From positions 1,603,043 through 1,667,042 of the forward strand of contig CP129469.1 of assembly GCA_030583665.1 (NCBI GenBank): a DNA stretch of 64,000 nt, in the 5' to 3' direction. The position numbers and the translations under genes are program-made. The notes below the pieces were generated by a model. The model ran no database searches, was not told the origin of the DNA, and saw nothing but the letters and a program-made list of their open reading frames with translations. Source of the DNA: Candidatus Jettenia sp. AMX2. GTDB taxonomy: Bacteria > Planctomycetota > Brocadiia > Brocadiales > Brocadiaceae. This document shows positions 16,923-25,841 of the stretch, piece after piece; positions within the stretch are counted from its first letter, which is position 1, and each line of letters begins with the position of its first letter.

Positions 16923-17939
16923 TTAAAATTGAGATAAAAAACGGATGTCGTTCTCGTAAAAGAGACGGATATCACCGATGCCGTACCTCAGCATGGTAAT
17001 TCGTTCGACACCCATGCCGAACGCAAATCCTGTATATCTTTCAGCATCATAATGCACTGCTTTAAAAACATTGGGGTCAACCATCCCGGCACCCAATATC
17101 TCCACCCATCCGCTGTAAGAGCATACACTGCACCCCTTACCAGTGCATAGAGAGCATGATATATCTACCTCTGCACTCGGCTCGGTAAAAGGAAAGAAGG
17201 ATGGCCTGAAACGCATCCGGACGTCTTTTCCGAAATAGGTTTTAATAAACTGATTCAGCACCCCTTTCAGGTCTGCAAAACTCACCCCTTCATCAACAAG
17301 CAGTCCCTCTACCTGATGAAACATAAATGAATGGCGGGCATCAACGGTATCGGGTCTGTATACCCTGCCGGGAGCTATAATACGGACGGGCGGTTGTTGT
17401 TTTTCCATAATACGGATCTGAACCGTGGATGTCTGGCTTCTCAGGAGCAAATCGTTTTTGATATAGAAGGTATCAAAATCCGTCCGGGAAGGATGATCGG
17501 CAGGGATATTCAGGGCCTCAAAGTTATAGTATTCTGTTTCGATCTCCGGCCCGTAGGCCACATCAAAACCCAACCGGGCAAAAACCTCTTTGATGTCGTC
17601 TATCGTTTGGGAAATGGGATGCCTTTTTCCTTCAGGGGGGCGTTTCCCGGGCAATGTTATGTCAAAAAATTCTTTTTCAGCGCGGGGCGCAGGTTCTCCG
17701 GATAATCTTCTTATTATGTCTTCTATACGGTTATTGGCTTCGGTTTTCAGGGAATTCACCTGCTGTCCGAAAGCAGCGCGCTGCTCTGCCGGCAGCGTCG
17801 GGATGCATTTCATAAAATCGCTGACGATGCCTTTTCTTCCCAGATATTTTAGTCTGAGCTGTTCGGCGTCTTTCAGCGTCTGAACCGATTCCGCTTCTTT
17901 TTGCAAATTCCTTTTGATTTCTTCAAGTTTTTCCAACAT
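16923..17939 (-). CDS. pheS: Phenylalanyl-tRNA synthetase alpha subunit
   Basis: 338 residues from the ATG at 17939. The N-terminal coiled coil (MLEKLEEIKRNLQKEAES) is followed by the class II catalytic core with motif 2 (TVDARHSFMFHQVEGLLVDE) and motif 3 (GFAFGMGVERITMLRYGIGD). A cysteine cluster CSLCTGKGCSVCSYSGW near 280 may bind zinc, as in many bacterial PheS. The longer frame from 17996 has no family support. It is the fourth gene of the infC-rpmI-rplT-pheS-pheT order. Confidence 0.95.
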   Translation of the reverse strand: MLEKLEEIKRNLQKEAESVQTLKDAEQLRLKYLGRKGIVSDFMKCIPTLPAEQRAAFGQQVNSLKTEANNRIEDIIRRLSGEPAPRAEKEFFDITLPGKRPPEGKRHPISQTIDDIKEVFARLGFDVAYGPEIETEYYNFEALNIPADHPSRTDFDTFYIKNDLLLRSQTSTVQIRIMEKQQPPVRIIAPGRVYRPDTVDARHSFMFHQVEGLLVDEGVSFADLKGVLNQFIKTYFGKDVRMRFRPSFFPFTEPSAEVDISCSLCTGKGCSVCSYSGWVEILGAGMVDPNVFKAVHYDAERYTGFAFGMGVERITMLRYGIGDIRLFYENDIRFLSQF

Positions 17940-18031
17940 ATTCAGAGTATAAACAACAGAGGCACGTCTCCCTCGCATTGGTAAAAGGAAAGACATGCCT
18001 GATTATTCCACAAACCGGTAATTTTGAGTAT

Positions 18032-18385
18032 TTACCCGGCAGCCTTTACTTGCTCAACAAGCTTTCCGAAGGCAGGTTTATCATTCACAGCCATTTCGGC
18101 CAGCATCTTCCGGTCTAACCCTACGTTAGCCTTCAGCAATCCATGCATAAAACAGCTGTAGGAAAGGCCATGTTCCCTTACGGCCGCATTGATTCTGGTA
18201 ATCCACAGTTCTCTGAACTTCCTCTTGCGCGCCTTTCTGTCACGGAACGAATAGGCCATAGCACGGATATACGTTTCCATTGCCTTGCGGTACAAATTAC
18301 CGCGCCCGCCCCAATAACCCTCTGTCTTATTTAATAACCTTTTTCTTGCCCTTTTTCTGGCAGCACCTTTTGTTGCTCTTGGCAT
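18032..18385 (-). CDS. rplT: 50S ribosomal protein L20
   Basis: 117 residues, full length for L20, beginning [18 protein letters not shown] and with the typical [13 protein letters not shown] and LWITRINAA segments. It binds 23S rRNA early in assembly. It is 40 bp downstream of rpmI in the conserved infC-rpmI-rplT order; in other bacteria L20 represses this operon, but no operator structure was identified here. Confidence 0.97.
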   Translation of the reverse strand: MPRATKGAARKRARKRLLNKTEGYWGGRGNLYRKAMETYIRAMAYSFRDRKARKRKFRELWITRINAAVREHGLSYSCFMHGLLKANVGLDRKMLAEMAVNDKPAFGKLVEQVKAAG

Positions 18386-18425
18386 GTTACTATTCTCTCA
18401 TAAAAATTTAAAATGTGTAGTCCGC

Positions 18426-18635
18426 TTACTTACTGTATTTAATATAGTGTAACGCCTCTTTCATGTTCTTGCTAAAGGCAGGTGACGCCTCTGTTTTCTT
18501 CCTCAGTGATTGCCTTTTCCTTCCCGGTTTCCCTGACATCAGGTGGCTCTTGCCGGCCTTTGATCTCAGCACCTTTCCTGTAGCAGTAACCTTTATTCTC
18601 TTTTTCAACCCCTTGTGGGTTTTTAATTTTGACAT
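18426..18635 (-). CDS. rpmI: 50S ribosomal protein L35
   Basis: 69 residues, MSKLKTHKGLKKRIKVTATG at the start and a basic C-terminus. Full length for L35. A GGGAGG ribosome binding site lies seven to twelve bases before the ATG. Sits 33 bp downstream of infC. Confidence 0.96.
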   Translation of the reverse strand: MSKLKTHKGLKKRIKVTATGKVLRSKAGKSHLMSGKPGRKRQSLRKKTEASPAFSKNMKEALHYIKYSK

Positions 18636-18668
18636 TTCTAAAACCTCCCTTGCGATAGATATAAAATG

Positions 18669-19166
18669 TTATTTTGGAGTCAGAATTATTCCCATTTTCC
18701 GGTCATCTGATGTTCTTTCCCTTTCTACTTTGGCAATATCCTCTAATGCAGAAGCAATCTGATTCAGGATGTTTTCCCCCAGCTCAGCATGAGCCCTTTC
18801 CCTGCCCTTAAACATCATATTGATAAGCACACGGTTTTTGTGCTCTAAAAACCTCCTTGCCTGGCGAATCTTTGTCTGGATGTCGTGTTCGCCGGTCTTT
18901 GGCCTCAGTCGTAATTCCTTTAGCTGAACAACATGCTGTTTTTGGTGCATTTTTTTCTTCTGTTTGTATTTATACTTACCATAATTCATGATTTTACAAA
19001 CAGGCGGGGTTGCATCCGGCGCCACCTCTACAAGGTCCTGCTCCACACTCTTTGCCCTTGCAAGGGCCTCCTCCCTGCTGACCACCCCGACTTGCACGCC
19101 ATTTTCATCAATCAACCGGACCTGCGAAGCGCGTATACGTTCATTAAACCTTAAATCTTGTGAAAT
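18669..19166 (-). CDS. infC: Translation initiation factor IF-3 with an AUU start codon
   Basis: 165 residues when started at ATT (19164-19166). The translated start ISQDLRFNERIRASQVRLID contains the family's RxNExIRAxxVRLID signature, which would be lost if the first ATG-type codon further inside were used. A perfect GGAGGAG Shine-Dalgarno lies seven bases upstream. AUU is the classic infC start that lets IF-3 repress its own translation. The N-domain (to about residue 80) and the C-domain (QLKELRLRPKTGEHDIQTK) are intact. Confidence 0.95.
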   Translation of the reverse strand: MSQDLRFNERIRASQVRLIDENGVQVGVVSREEALARAKSVEQDLVEVAPDATPPVCKIMNYGKYKYKQKKKMHQKQHVVQLKELRLRPKTGEHDIQTKIRQARRFLEHKNRVLINMMFKGRERAHAELGENILNQIASALEDIAKVERERTSDDRKMGIILTPK

Positions 19167-19173
19167 GTATATT

Positions 19174-19180
19174 CTCCTCC
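19174..19180 (-). promoter_or_regulatory. Ribosome binding site of infC (GGAGGAG)
   Basis: Perfect Shine-Dalgarno sequence seven bases before the ATT codon at 19166. Its strength and spacing are the main reason to accept the non-standard start. Confidence 0.9.
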
Positions 19181-19190
19181 AAAAAAGTTT

Positions 19191-19340
19191 AAATTAAGCC
19201 TTCGGCGACTAAAAAACACATTTTCCCTCCCTTGACGGGAGGGATTAAGGGAGGGTGATCACAGATTGTTCCTTTCACCCCCACCTAACCTCCCCCATCG
19301 AGGGGGAGGAATTAACAGTTTGAAATTCCTATACATTAAA
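19191..19340. repeat. Dispersed repeat family B, copy 1 (palindrome-free state)
   Basis: Begins AAATTAAGCCTTCGGCGACT, continues AAAAAACACATTTTCCCTCC and GTGATCACAGATTGTTCC, and ends GTTTGAAATTCCTATACATT. Copies at 34150-34320 and 38323-38533 agree nearly base for base except at 19290-19297, where they carry extra hairpins of about 31 and 61 bp. This copy therefore represents the empty site. Confidence 0.85.
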
Positions 19341-19356
19341 TTAGCCACGGATTAGC

Positions 19357-19663
19357 TCAGCGCGGCCTTTGGCCGCAACCTAATTCGAAATACTAAACAG
19401 CTTCAAATGCGTTCTTTGCACCTTTTCGATGAACTATTACGATTTATTTTTTGTTTTCTAATCCCGAAGGGATGTCATGATTATAGCAAGAGTCATACAA
19501 AAGATTTCTAACCCCGAAGGAGTGACATAGGAAACACACGTCCATCTTACAATCATGCCACCCCTTCGAGGTTGTTGGTTTTTGTTTGTTCATTTACTAT
19601 AATCATGTCAGCCCTTCGTACTTGGCGCAGCCTTTGGCCGCAACCTAATTCGAAATACTAAAA
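19357..19663. repeat. Dispersed repeat family A, copy 4
   Basis: Begins TCAGCGCGGCCTTTGGCCGC and ends CCTTTGGCCGCAACCTAATT, with the same internal GAAGG hairpins as the other copies. It lies between thrS and infC, sandwiched between a family B and a family C element. Confidence 0.8.
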
Positions 19664-19908
19664 TTTCCTCCCCCCTGTCTGCGTGTGGTGACGCACAGGC
19701 AGGCTTGATGGGGCCTGTCTGCGTGCTGTCGCACAGCACAGGCAGGGAGGCTAAGTGGGAGTAAATAAGAATTGAAAAAGAACTACGGCATATAGCAAAA
19801 ATTCTCAGAAAACGCCCCACCGATGCAGAAAAAAGTCATAAGAAAAGCATTGATTGACCCACCCTCCCCTAACCCCTCTCATCGAGGGAGGGGAATTTAT
19901 CAAGCTTA
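19664..19908. repeat. Dispersed repeat family C, copy 3
   Basis: Same as 4471-4777 including GAATTGAAAAAGAACTACGG and CACCGATGCAGAAAAAAGTC, but its two hairpins (19675-19703 and 19721-19745) lack the inner palindromes present in the 4.5-kb copy. About 110 bp of AT-rich sequence follow before the thrS stop codon. Confidence 0.8.
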
Positions 19909-20017
19909 TGCATTTTGAAAAACAAGCACAAAAAACAAGAAGTTAGTTGATAGTAATACGGATAAACACCAAAAATATTCACGTATGAAAAGATGTCCTG
20001 AAATTCATATGCCCGAC

Positions 20018-21940
20018 TTATGCTTTTTCCTCTACTTCCCTACTAACTTTGCTGATAAAATCCTCAAGTGAAAGCACACCCTCGTTCCCCTCTTTTCTGC
20101 TTCTTATGGAAACCGTCCCTGATTGCATCTCCTTATCACCTACAATCAGCAAATAAGGAATTTTTTCTAAAGTGCCTTCCCGTATTTTATAATTAATCTT
20201 TGTATTACCGGTATCACATTCTACCCGAAAATTCTCTGAAAGCAACCGTGCCTGTATTTTTTTTGCATAATCAATATGCGCATCGGTAATCGGCAATATG
20301 CGCATTTGTACCGGTGCAATCCACAAAGGAAAATCTCCGGCATAGTGTTCTATCAGGCAACCGATAAACCGCTCCATTGCCCCAAGAACCGTACGGTGAA
20401 TCATCACAACCCGGTGATGAAAACCGTCTGAGCCTACATAGTTTACGTCAAATCTTTCGGGAAGATTGAAATCCACCTGGATGGTAGGTCCCTGCCACCC
20501 ACGTCCGATGGCATCCCTGACCTTAATATCAATGGCCGGACCATAAAACTTTGCCTCGCCTTCCATGCGGGTATAAGGCAACCCCATTCTCTCCAAGGCA
20601 ATCCGCAAGGCGTCCTCGGCATGTTCCCATACCTCGTCACGTCCTATATAGTGCTCTTTTTCACCTTTGCCGCGCACGCTCAATTCTATCTCGTATTCCT
20701 TAAACCCGAAACTGGTCAGCATAAACTGGGCTAAATTGATTACCCCCAGGATTTCACCTTCCAACTGGTCCGGTGTACAGAATATGTGAGCATCGTCCTG
20801 GGTAAACCCGCGTACCCGCAGCAACCCATGGAGGACCCCGGACCTCTCATACCGGTACACGGTTCCCAGCTCCCCCCACCGCAAAGGAAGGTCGCGGTAA
20901 CTCCGGAGCTTCGTCTTATACATAAGCACGGCAAAAGGACAGTTCATGGGTTTCAGGATATATTCCTGTTTATCAACCTCAATGGGTGCATACATACTCT
21001 CCCGGTAGAAGTTCCAATGGCCGCTGGTTTTCCATAAGTTAATCTTCGCAATGTGGGGACTGTAAACAATCTCATATCCCCTTTTAAAGTGCTCTTCCTT
21101 CCAGAAATTCTCTATACTGTTCCGTATTCGTGCACCTTTCGGATGCCAGAAGGTTAAGCCGGCCCCACCCTCTTCATGGAAACTGAAAAGGTCTAAATCC
21201 TTTCCTATCTTTCTGTGATCGCGGTTTTTGGCCTCTTCCAGAAATTTCAGATAATTATCAAGCTCTTCCCTGGTGAAGAATGCAGTGCCATAGATACGCT
21301 GCAGCATGGGGTTTGTTTCTTTCCCGCGCCAGTATGCTCCCGCAATACTCAGGAGCTTAAAAACCTTTACCATACCCGTCCTCCGGATATGCGGACCACG
21401 GCACAAGTCGATAAAACCATCCTGCTGGTAAAAGGAAACCGTATCACTGTTGATATCCCTGATGAGCTCTGCCTTAAATGGCTGCCCGAGTTCTTCCATC
21501 TTTTTTATAGCAGCATCACGGGGCAGTTCCATCCTTTTAAAGGGTATGTTCTCATGGATAATCCTTTTTATTTCCTCTTCAATTTTCTTCAGGTCTTCCT
21601 CTGTAAGTGTATGCTGCAGGCCAAAATCATAATAAAACCCGTTTTCAATAGTCGGACCTATACCGAGTTTTACACCGGGAAATAACCTGCTGACCGCCTG
21701 CGCCATGATATGGGCTGTACTGTGACGAAGGATCTCCAGACCTTCTTTGGTTCCTTCGGTGATTACCGATACGGAGGTGTCTTGTTTGATAGGATAATCG
21801 AGATCCACCGGTACACCGCTGGCCTTTCCGGCCAGCGCCTTTTCACCTGAACGACTATCAATCGAACTTGCAACTTCACCAATTGTTATGCTGTCTTTGT
21901 ACTCTTTTTTTGTCCCGTCAGGTAAAGTAACCTTAACCAT
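20018..21940 (-). CDS. thrS: Threonyl-tRNA synthetase
   Basis: 640 residues from the ATG at 21940 (MVKVTLPDGTKKEY), the usual ThrS length. Domains: TGS (1-62), editing domain with the HSTAH motif, class II core with the zinc-cysteine motif MNCPFA and RYERSGVLHGLLRVRGFTQD (motif 2), and a C-terminal anticodon-binding domain. A longer open frame reaches 22126, but its first 62 residues are artefact: they translate the neighbouring tRNA-Val gene (LDKQEVTGSSPVSP) and a GTGGGC repeat. Normally thrS is the first gene of the infC cluster; here 830 bp of repeats intervene. Confidence 0.95.
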   Translation of the reverse strand: MVKVTLPDGTKKEYKDSITIGEVASSIDSRSGEKALAGKASGVPVDLDYPIKQDTSVSVITEGTKEGLEILRHSTAHIMAQAVSRLFPGVKLGIGPTIENGFYYDFGLQHTLTEEDLKKIEEEIKRIIHENIPFKRMELPRDAAIKKMEELGQPFKAELIRDINSDTVSFYQQDGFIDLCRGPHIRRTGMVKVFKLLSIAGAYWRGKETNPMLQRIYGTAFFTREELDNYLKFLEEAKNRDHRKIGKDLDLFSFHEEGGAGLTFWHPKGARIRNSIENFWKEEHFKRGYEIVYSPHIAKINLWKTSGHWNFYRESMYAPIEVDKQEYILKPMNCPFAVLMYKTKLRSYRDLPLRWGELGTVYRYERSGVLHGLLRVRGFTQDDAHIFCTPDQLEGEILGVINLAQFMLTSFGFKEYEIELSVRGKGEKEHYIGRDEVWEHAEDALRIALERMGLPYTRMEGEAKFYGPAIDIKVRDAIGRGWQGPTIQVDFNLPERFDVNYVGSDGFHHRVVMIHRTVLGAMERFIGCLIEHYAGDFPLWIAPVQMRILPITDAHIDYAKKIQARLLSENFRVECDTGNTKINYKIREGTLEKIPYLLIVGDKEMQSGTVSIRSRKEGNEGVLSLEDFISKVSREVEEKA

Positions 21941-21974
21941 GTATTTTTTATTGAAATTTCCCTTGTATATCTGT

Positions 21975-22055
21975 AAGGTGGGCACTGCCCACCAAAATAA
22001 GTTCTGTAAATGAATGAAACGGTAATTGGCAGGCAGTGCCTGCCCTACTGACTGG
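21975..22055. repeat. GGTGGGCACTGCCCACC / GGCAGGCAGTGCCTGCC hairpin pair
   Basis: Two short palindromes, AAGGTGGGCACTGCCCACCA (21976-21994) and TTGGCAGGCAGTGCCTGCCC (22026-22046), in the thrS leader. Related hairpins are near 6134, 8136 and 14141. They form a dispersed small palindrome family and might affect the mRNA leader of thrS. Confidence 0.65.
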
Positions 22056-22077
22056 AAGGACTGATGCATCTCAATTA

Positions 22078-22154
22078 TGGTGGGCGATACTGGACTCGAA
22101 CCAGTGACCTCTTGCTTGTCGAGCAAGCGCTCTAGCCAACTGAGCTAATCGCCC
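22078..22154 (-). tRNA. tRNA-Val (anticodon GAC), CCA encoded
   Basis: A full 77-nt cloverleaf on the minus strand. Acceptor stem GGGCGAT pairs with ATCGCCC, discriminator A, then encoded CCA. The anticodon loop is TCGACAA in a CTTGC/GCAAG stem, giving GAC. The T arm is ACTGG-TTCGAGT-CCAGT. It lies 137 bp upstream of thrS on the same strand. Confidence 0.97.
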
Positions 22155-22484
22155 CAGGTATTGTTCATTGAAAGAATACCCAGTCCTATCCCGAAACCTT
22201 TAATAATATCATACTTAGGCGAATTCATCTTATCAGAAAGGATTTTTTATGTCAAGTGAAAACGATTTTGTGCCATTTTGCTGACAAATTCATAAATTTA
22301 AAAAAGTATTTCAAAACACCCCATGCTTTGCTATCATTAAAAATGAGAATTACAAATATAGCAAGTAAATAAAAACAGGAGCGGTTTAATAGCATAGCGA
22401 TTTTTGTTGTATGAAAGAGGTTTTTGAAGACAACCCCCTGAATCCTTTTTTTAATGGGGACTTTGAGGAATTAATTTAAAGATC
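22155..22484. other. Intergenic region between tRNA-Val and nadA
   Basis: AT-rich spacer between divergent transcription units, expected to hold the tRNA promoter and the nadA promoter. 22385-22465 contains a copy of the AGCATAGCGATTTTTGTTGT / GACAACCCCCTGAATCC repeat also seen at 28296-28370. No gene is present. Confidence 0.5.
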
Positions 22485-23390
22485 ATGTCATCTCTTACAG
22501 AAAAAATAAAAGAACTAAAAACAAAAAGAAACGCAGTAATCCTTGCACATAATTATCAGAGAGGCGAGATACAGGACATCGCAGACTTTACCGGCGACTC
22601 ACTGGGACTCTCCCAGCAGGCGGCAAAGACAAAGGCCGATATTATCGTTTTCTGCGGGGTGCACTTTATGGCGGAAACAGCCTCCCTCCTTTGTCCTGAT
22701 AAGATTGTCTTGCTGCCCGACGAACATGCGGGATGCCCGATGGCTAATATGGTAACCCTGAAGCAACTTCAGATAAAGAAAAAAGAATACCCGAACGCTA
22801 AAGTAGTTTGTTATGTAAACAGCACCGCCGCTGTGAAGGCAGAGAGCGACATTTGCTGCACATCCTCCAATGCAACCAGGATTGTATCATCAATTGACAA
22901 GGATGAGGAGATCCTTTTTATACCGGATAAGAGTCTGGGGGCATATGTATCCTCACAACTAAACCGTCCTATGATACTCTGGGAGGGCTACTGCCCTACC
23001 CATCACAGGATTCTGGCGGAACATATTGTGACATTAAAAAAAGAACACCCGCAGGCAAAGGTTGTTGTTCATCCGGAATGCACATCCGATGTGATAGCGT
23101 TGGCAGACCATGTTGCCAGTACTACGGGCATTGCCAAATATTGCAGGGAGAACGATGCCAATGAATTTATTATAGGGACAGAGATCGGTATTTTGCACCG
23201 TTTGAAAAAAGAGAACCCGCAAAAATCCTTTTACGCAATTACCCGGCTTGCCGATTGTTCCAACATGAAACTTATCAGTCTGGAAAAGGTCCTGTGGTCC
23301 CTCGAAGATATGGTTTATCAGGTAAAGGTACCTGATACTATTGCAGACAGGGCACGAACAGCCATTCAGAGAATGCTCGAACTGTCATAA
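22485..23390 (+). CDS. nadA: Quinolinate synthase NadA
   Basis: 301 residues, full length. Condenses iminoaspartate with dihydroxyacetone phosphate to quinolinate, the first committed product of de novo NAD synthesis. The three conserved cysteines of the catalytic [4Fe-4S] cluster are C84 (HAGCPMA), C170 (EGYCPTHH) and C258 (LADCSNMK). AHNYQ (21-25) and GDSLGLS (37-43) are substrate-contact motifs. It precedes larE by about 270 bp of repeat. nadB and nadC are not in the window. Confidence 0.96.
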   Translation: MSSLTEKIKELKTKRNAVILAHNYQRGEIQDIADFTGDSLGLSQQAAKTKADIIVFCGVHFMAETASLLCPDKIVLLPDEHAGCPMANMVTLKQLQIKKKEYPNAKVVCYVNSTAAVKAESDICCTSSNATRIVSSIDKDEEILFIPDKSLGAYVSSQLNRPMILWEGYCPTHHRILAEHIVTLKKEHPQAKVVVHPECTSDVIALADHVASTTGIAKYCRENDANEFIIGTEIGILHRLKKENPQKSFYAITRLADCSNMKLISLEKVLWSLEDMVYQVKVPDTIADRARTAIQRMLELS

Positions 23391-23433
23391 TTGTCCGTTT
23401 TAACAAAAATCAGGGTGCAGACAAAAATAGTTG

Positions 23434-23545
23434 ATGTCATTGCGAGGAACGAAGTGACGAAGCAATCCTGATATTGCACAGAACACGGTATCTTCCCCCA
23501 GGATCCGGGCAATGCGAGATTGCTTCGGCTACGCCTCGCAATGAC
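23434..23545. repeat. Inverted repeat family D, copy 1 (GTCATTGCGAGG...)
   Basis: Left arm TCATTGCGAGGAACGAAGTG ACGAAGCAATCC and right arm GAGATTGCTTCGGCTACGCC TCGCAATGAC form an imperfect long hairpin of about 110 bp with an AGAACACGGTATCTTCCCCC loop. The same element is at 24689-24799, partially at 25842-25917 and 28019-28076. Similar MITE-like hairpins are widespread in bacteria. Split motifs are contiguous. Confidence 0.8.
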
Positions 23546-23663
23546 GGAATGGTGACCATAATGTAATAATACCGAAGCGTTTAAACGGCTTGAACAGTTT
23601 GAACTGTATTATTTTGTGCTGCCTGCAATCCTGCAATGAAGATAACAATTACGCCAGGAGATT

Positions 23664-24479
23664 ATGGATACGAAAGAAAAACTGAAAAAATTACAGGATA
23701 CGGTAAAAGGGCTGGAAAGCGTTGTGATAGCCTTTTCAGGCGGCGTTGACAGTTCACTGGTTGCAAAGGTGTGCTATGACGTCCTTGGTGAAAAGGCTCT
23801 TGCCGTTACTGCGCGTTCTGAAACCTATCCTGCCCATGAATACGAGGAGGCGGTAAAAATCGCCCAGGAGATCGGTATTCCTCATATGACTATCCATACG
23901 AGTGAACTGGGTATCAAGGGGTTCGCAGACAACCCCCCCAACCGGTGCTATTTTTGCAAATCGGAACTATTCGGGAAACTGAAAGAGATTGCCGGAGATA
24001 AGGGTTACAAGCACGTCGCAGACGGCGCTAACCTCGATGATACCGGTGAATACCGTCCCGGTCTCGATGCCGCAAGGGAACTCGAGGTACACAGCCCCCT
24101 GAAAGAGAGCGGATTAAGAAAGGCAGATATCAGGGAGATAGCGAAGTACCTGAATCTTTCCAACTGGGATAAACCCCCGTATGCCTGCATGTCGTCCCGG
24201 TTCCCTTACGGAGAACCGATAACAGAAGAAAAGTTATCCCTGGTTGCCGCCGCAGAAAATTATCTGCGAAGCATTGGTTTAAGGCAATTCCGGGTCAGAC
24301 ACCATGATACCATTGCGCGCATTGAGGTATTGCCAGAAGACATCCCTGCCCTCCTGGATGCAGGCAGGCGGAATGAACTCGTCAGGAAATTTAAGGAGAT
24401 TGGTTACCAATACGTCACCCTCGATATGGAAGGCTACCGGAGTGGAAGTATGAATGAGGTTCTTGGCAGGAAAGGGTAA
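23664..24479 (+). CDS. larE: LarE-type pyridinium dithiocarboxylate mononucleotide synthase (sulfur insertase)
   Basis: 271 residues. PP-loop ATP pyrophosphatase motif SGGVDSS at 25-31. LarE adenylates and then thiolates the pyridinium carboxylates made by LarB, on the way to the nickel-pincer cofactor. This protein has CYFC (C95, C98) and C175 in ACMSSRFPYG, at the position of the sacrificial cysteine of the Lactiplantibacillus enzyme. The three-cysteine set suggests the cluster-bearing, catalytic LarE variant rather than the sacrificial one (inference). A larC gene is at 38.5 kb; larB and larA are not seen. Confidence 0.88.
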   Translation: MDTKEKLKKLQDTVKGLESVVIAFSGGVDSSLVAKVCYDVLGEKALAVTARSETYPAHEYEEAVKIAQEIGIPHMTIHTSELGIKGFADNPPNRCYFCKSELFGKLKEIAGDKGYKHVADGANLDDTGEYRPGLDAARELEVHSPLKESGLRKADIREIAKYLNLSNWDKPPYACMSSRFPYGEPITEEKLSLVAAAENYLRSIGLRQFRVRHHDTIARIEVLPEDIPALLDAGRRNELVRKFKEIGYQYVTLDMEGYRSGSMNEVLGRKG

Positions 24480-24495
24480 TACCCCATCTTAAAAC

Positions 24496-24680
24496 GACTG
24501 AGTAATTTCTGTAAGGTATTGTCCGGTTTTTCATGGGGTCAAAGATTTTAGGCATTATTTATGTCGTTATGCATAGTAATAACCCTGACAGGGTTCTCAA
24601 CCCTGTCAGGGTTTTTGGCAGTCATAATTCCCCTTAGCAAAGGGGATTCAGGGGGTTGTAGAAACGCTCAAATGACATTT
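24496..24680. repeat. Composite repeat with AACCCTGTCAGGGTT palindromes (family E)
   Basis: TAATTTCTGTAAGGTATTGT to TATTTATGTCGTTATGCATA matches 31320-31405 with about 15 per cent divergence. It is followed by palindromes AACCCTGACAGGGTT and AACCCTGTCAGGGTT and then GGCAGTCATAATTCCCCTTA and AGGGGGTTGTAGAAACG, which match 28146-28235. So units are shared in different combinations at different sites. Confidence 0.7.
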
Positions 24681-24688
24681 CCCAATTG

Positions 24689-24799
24689 TCATTGCGAGGA
24701 GCGAAGCGACGAAGCAATCCCAATACTGCGCAGAACACGGTATCTTACCCCAGGTCCTAGAGGTGCGAGAATCCTTCGGCTACGCCTTGCAATGATGGA
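24689..24799. repeat. Inverted repeat family D, copy 2
   Basis: TCATTGCGAGGAGCGAAGCG with the loop AGAACACGGTATCTTACCCC and right arm ending CGCCTTGCAATGATGG. Same orientation as copy 1. Confidence 0.8.
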
Positions 24800-24915
24800 A
24801 TGGCGCTGGCATATACGATTATAAGAACAGTATTGTTTCGCTTTGCTATGATATTTCCCTCCCTTTTTGTGCCGGATTGTCAGCGTGTGTGTTTCATTTT
24901 ACCAATGTAAGAAAA

Positions 24916-25614
24916 TTACTGCAGGATTGCCGTATCAGTCCCGAAAATACTAGGTGTATTAGCAGCACGATTAGCATCATCAACTGCAAACCAAATATTA
25001 TCGTAGGCCGCACCATCATACCAACCGCAAGTCGAAGTACCCTTCCACTCCACATGACCATCGATATAAAGAACATTTTGTCCTTTATGTTTATGATTAG
25101 CTGAGAGCCATGTTGCTGGAATAGTATCTACACCTAACTTGTCAGCAACGATGGCAACGCCCGGGTCATCCAAAGGGGTATGATTATCATCGTAGCCGTA
25201 GCTGCATCTTGCATTTGTGAATGTAGCGGGATCATTTGCCCTCAGACCCAAAACACCCTCTTGAGTCTCAGCGGCAACGGTAGCATCACTTGGACATCTG
25301 AAGATCTTCCTGTCGCTTATGTACTGATCAAAGAGTTTCCCCAGTGACTCTAACTCTTTAGGTCCAGTATCGCTTTCATCTGGTTCAGTACCTGCTTTAC
25401 CCCCCGTAGGAAATGTTTCGCCATTTTCATTGGCATACATATGCATCGCAAGACCTATCTGTTTGAGGTTGGAGGCGCACTGCGTTCTCCGTGCCGACTC
25501 GCGTGCCCTCGCCAGGGCAGGCAGCAGGATGCCCGCAAGTATACCAATAATGGCAATTACCACCAGCAACTCAATTAATGTAAAACCAAAACTACTCCTT
25601 TTCTTCATCTTCAT
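24916..25614 (-). CDS. Planctomycete-type prepilin / pseudopilin
   Basis: 232 residues. A short positively charged leader with cleavage site G10-F11 ([20 protein letters not shown]) and Glu5 of the mature protein mark a type IV pilin-like signal for PilD-type peptidase. The C-terminal part has the region [15 protein letters not shown], close to the H-X9-DG motif common in planctomycete prepilin-like proteins. Four or more cysteines could make disulfides. A c-di-GMP-I riboswitch with terminator lies 355-540 bp upstream on the same strand, so expression probably depends on c-di-GMP. GGAGAAAAG precedes the start. Confidence 0.88.
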   Translation of the reverse strand: MKMKKRSSFGFTLIELLVVIAIIGILAGILLPALARARESARRTQCASNLKQIGLAMHMYANENGETFPTGGKAGTEPDESDTGPKELESLGKLFDQYISDRKIFRCPSDATVAAETQEGVLGLRANDPATFTNARCSYGYDDNHTPLDDPGVAIVADKLGVDTIPATWLSANHKHKGQNVLYIDGHVEWKGTSTCGWYDGAAYDNIWFAVDDANRAANTPSIFGTDTAILQ

Positions 25615-25841
25615 AACTTTTCTCCTTCCCGAAAACCGTTAAGGTAATCACTTATGACCTTACATACTTTTTATTCATCAATACGCTCACCTCCCTTTAC
25701 AAAAAAAAGACAAGAAATTTCAACCGTATTACATGGGCTTTATTCCGTAGCGTTAAACAGGTGAAACCGAACAATACAGGGGAAAGATTGCGTCTTCGGT
25801 TTATGAGCAGATATACTAAACATGCGGGATTTTTTAACACG

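Noticed and set aside
21941-22126. N-terminal extension of ThrS by 62 residues
   Set aside because: It translates the tRNA-Val gene (LDKQEVTGSSPVSP is a known tRNA artefact) and a GTGGGC repeat; the conserved TGS domain starts at 21940.
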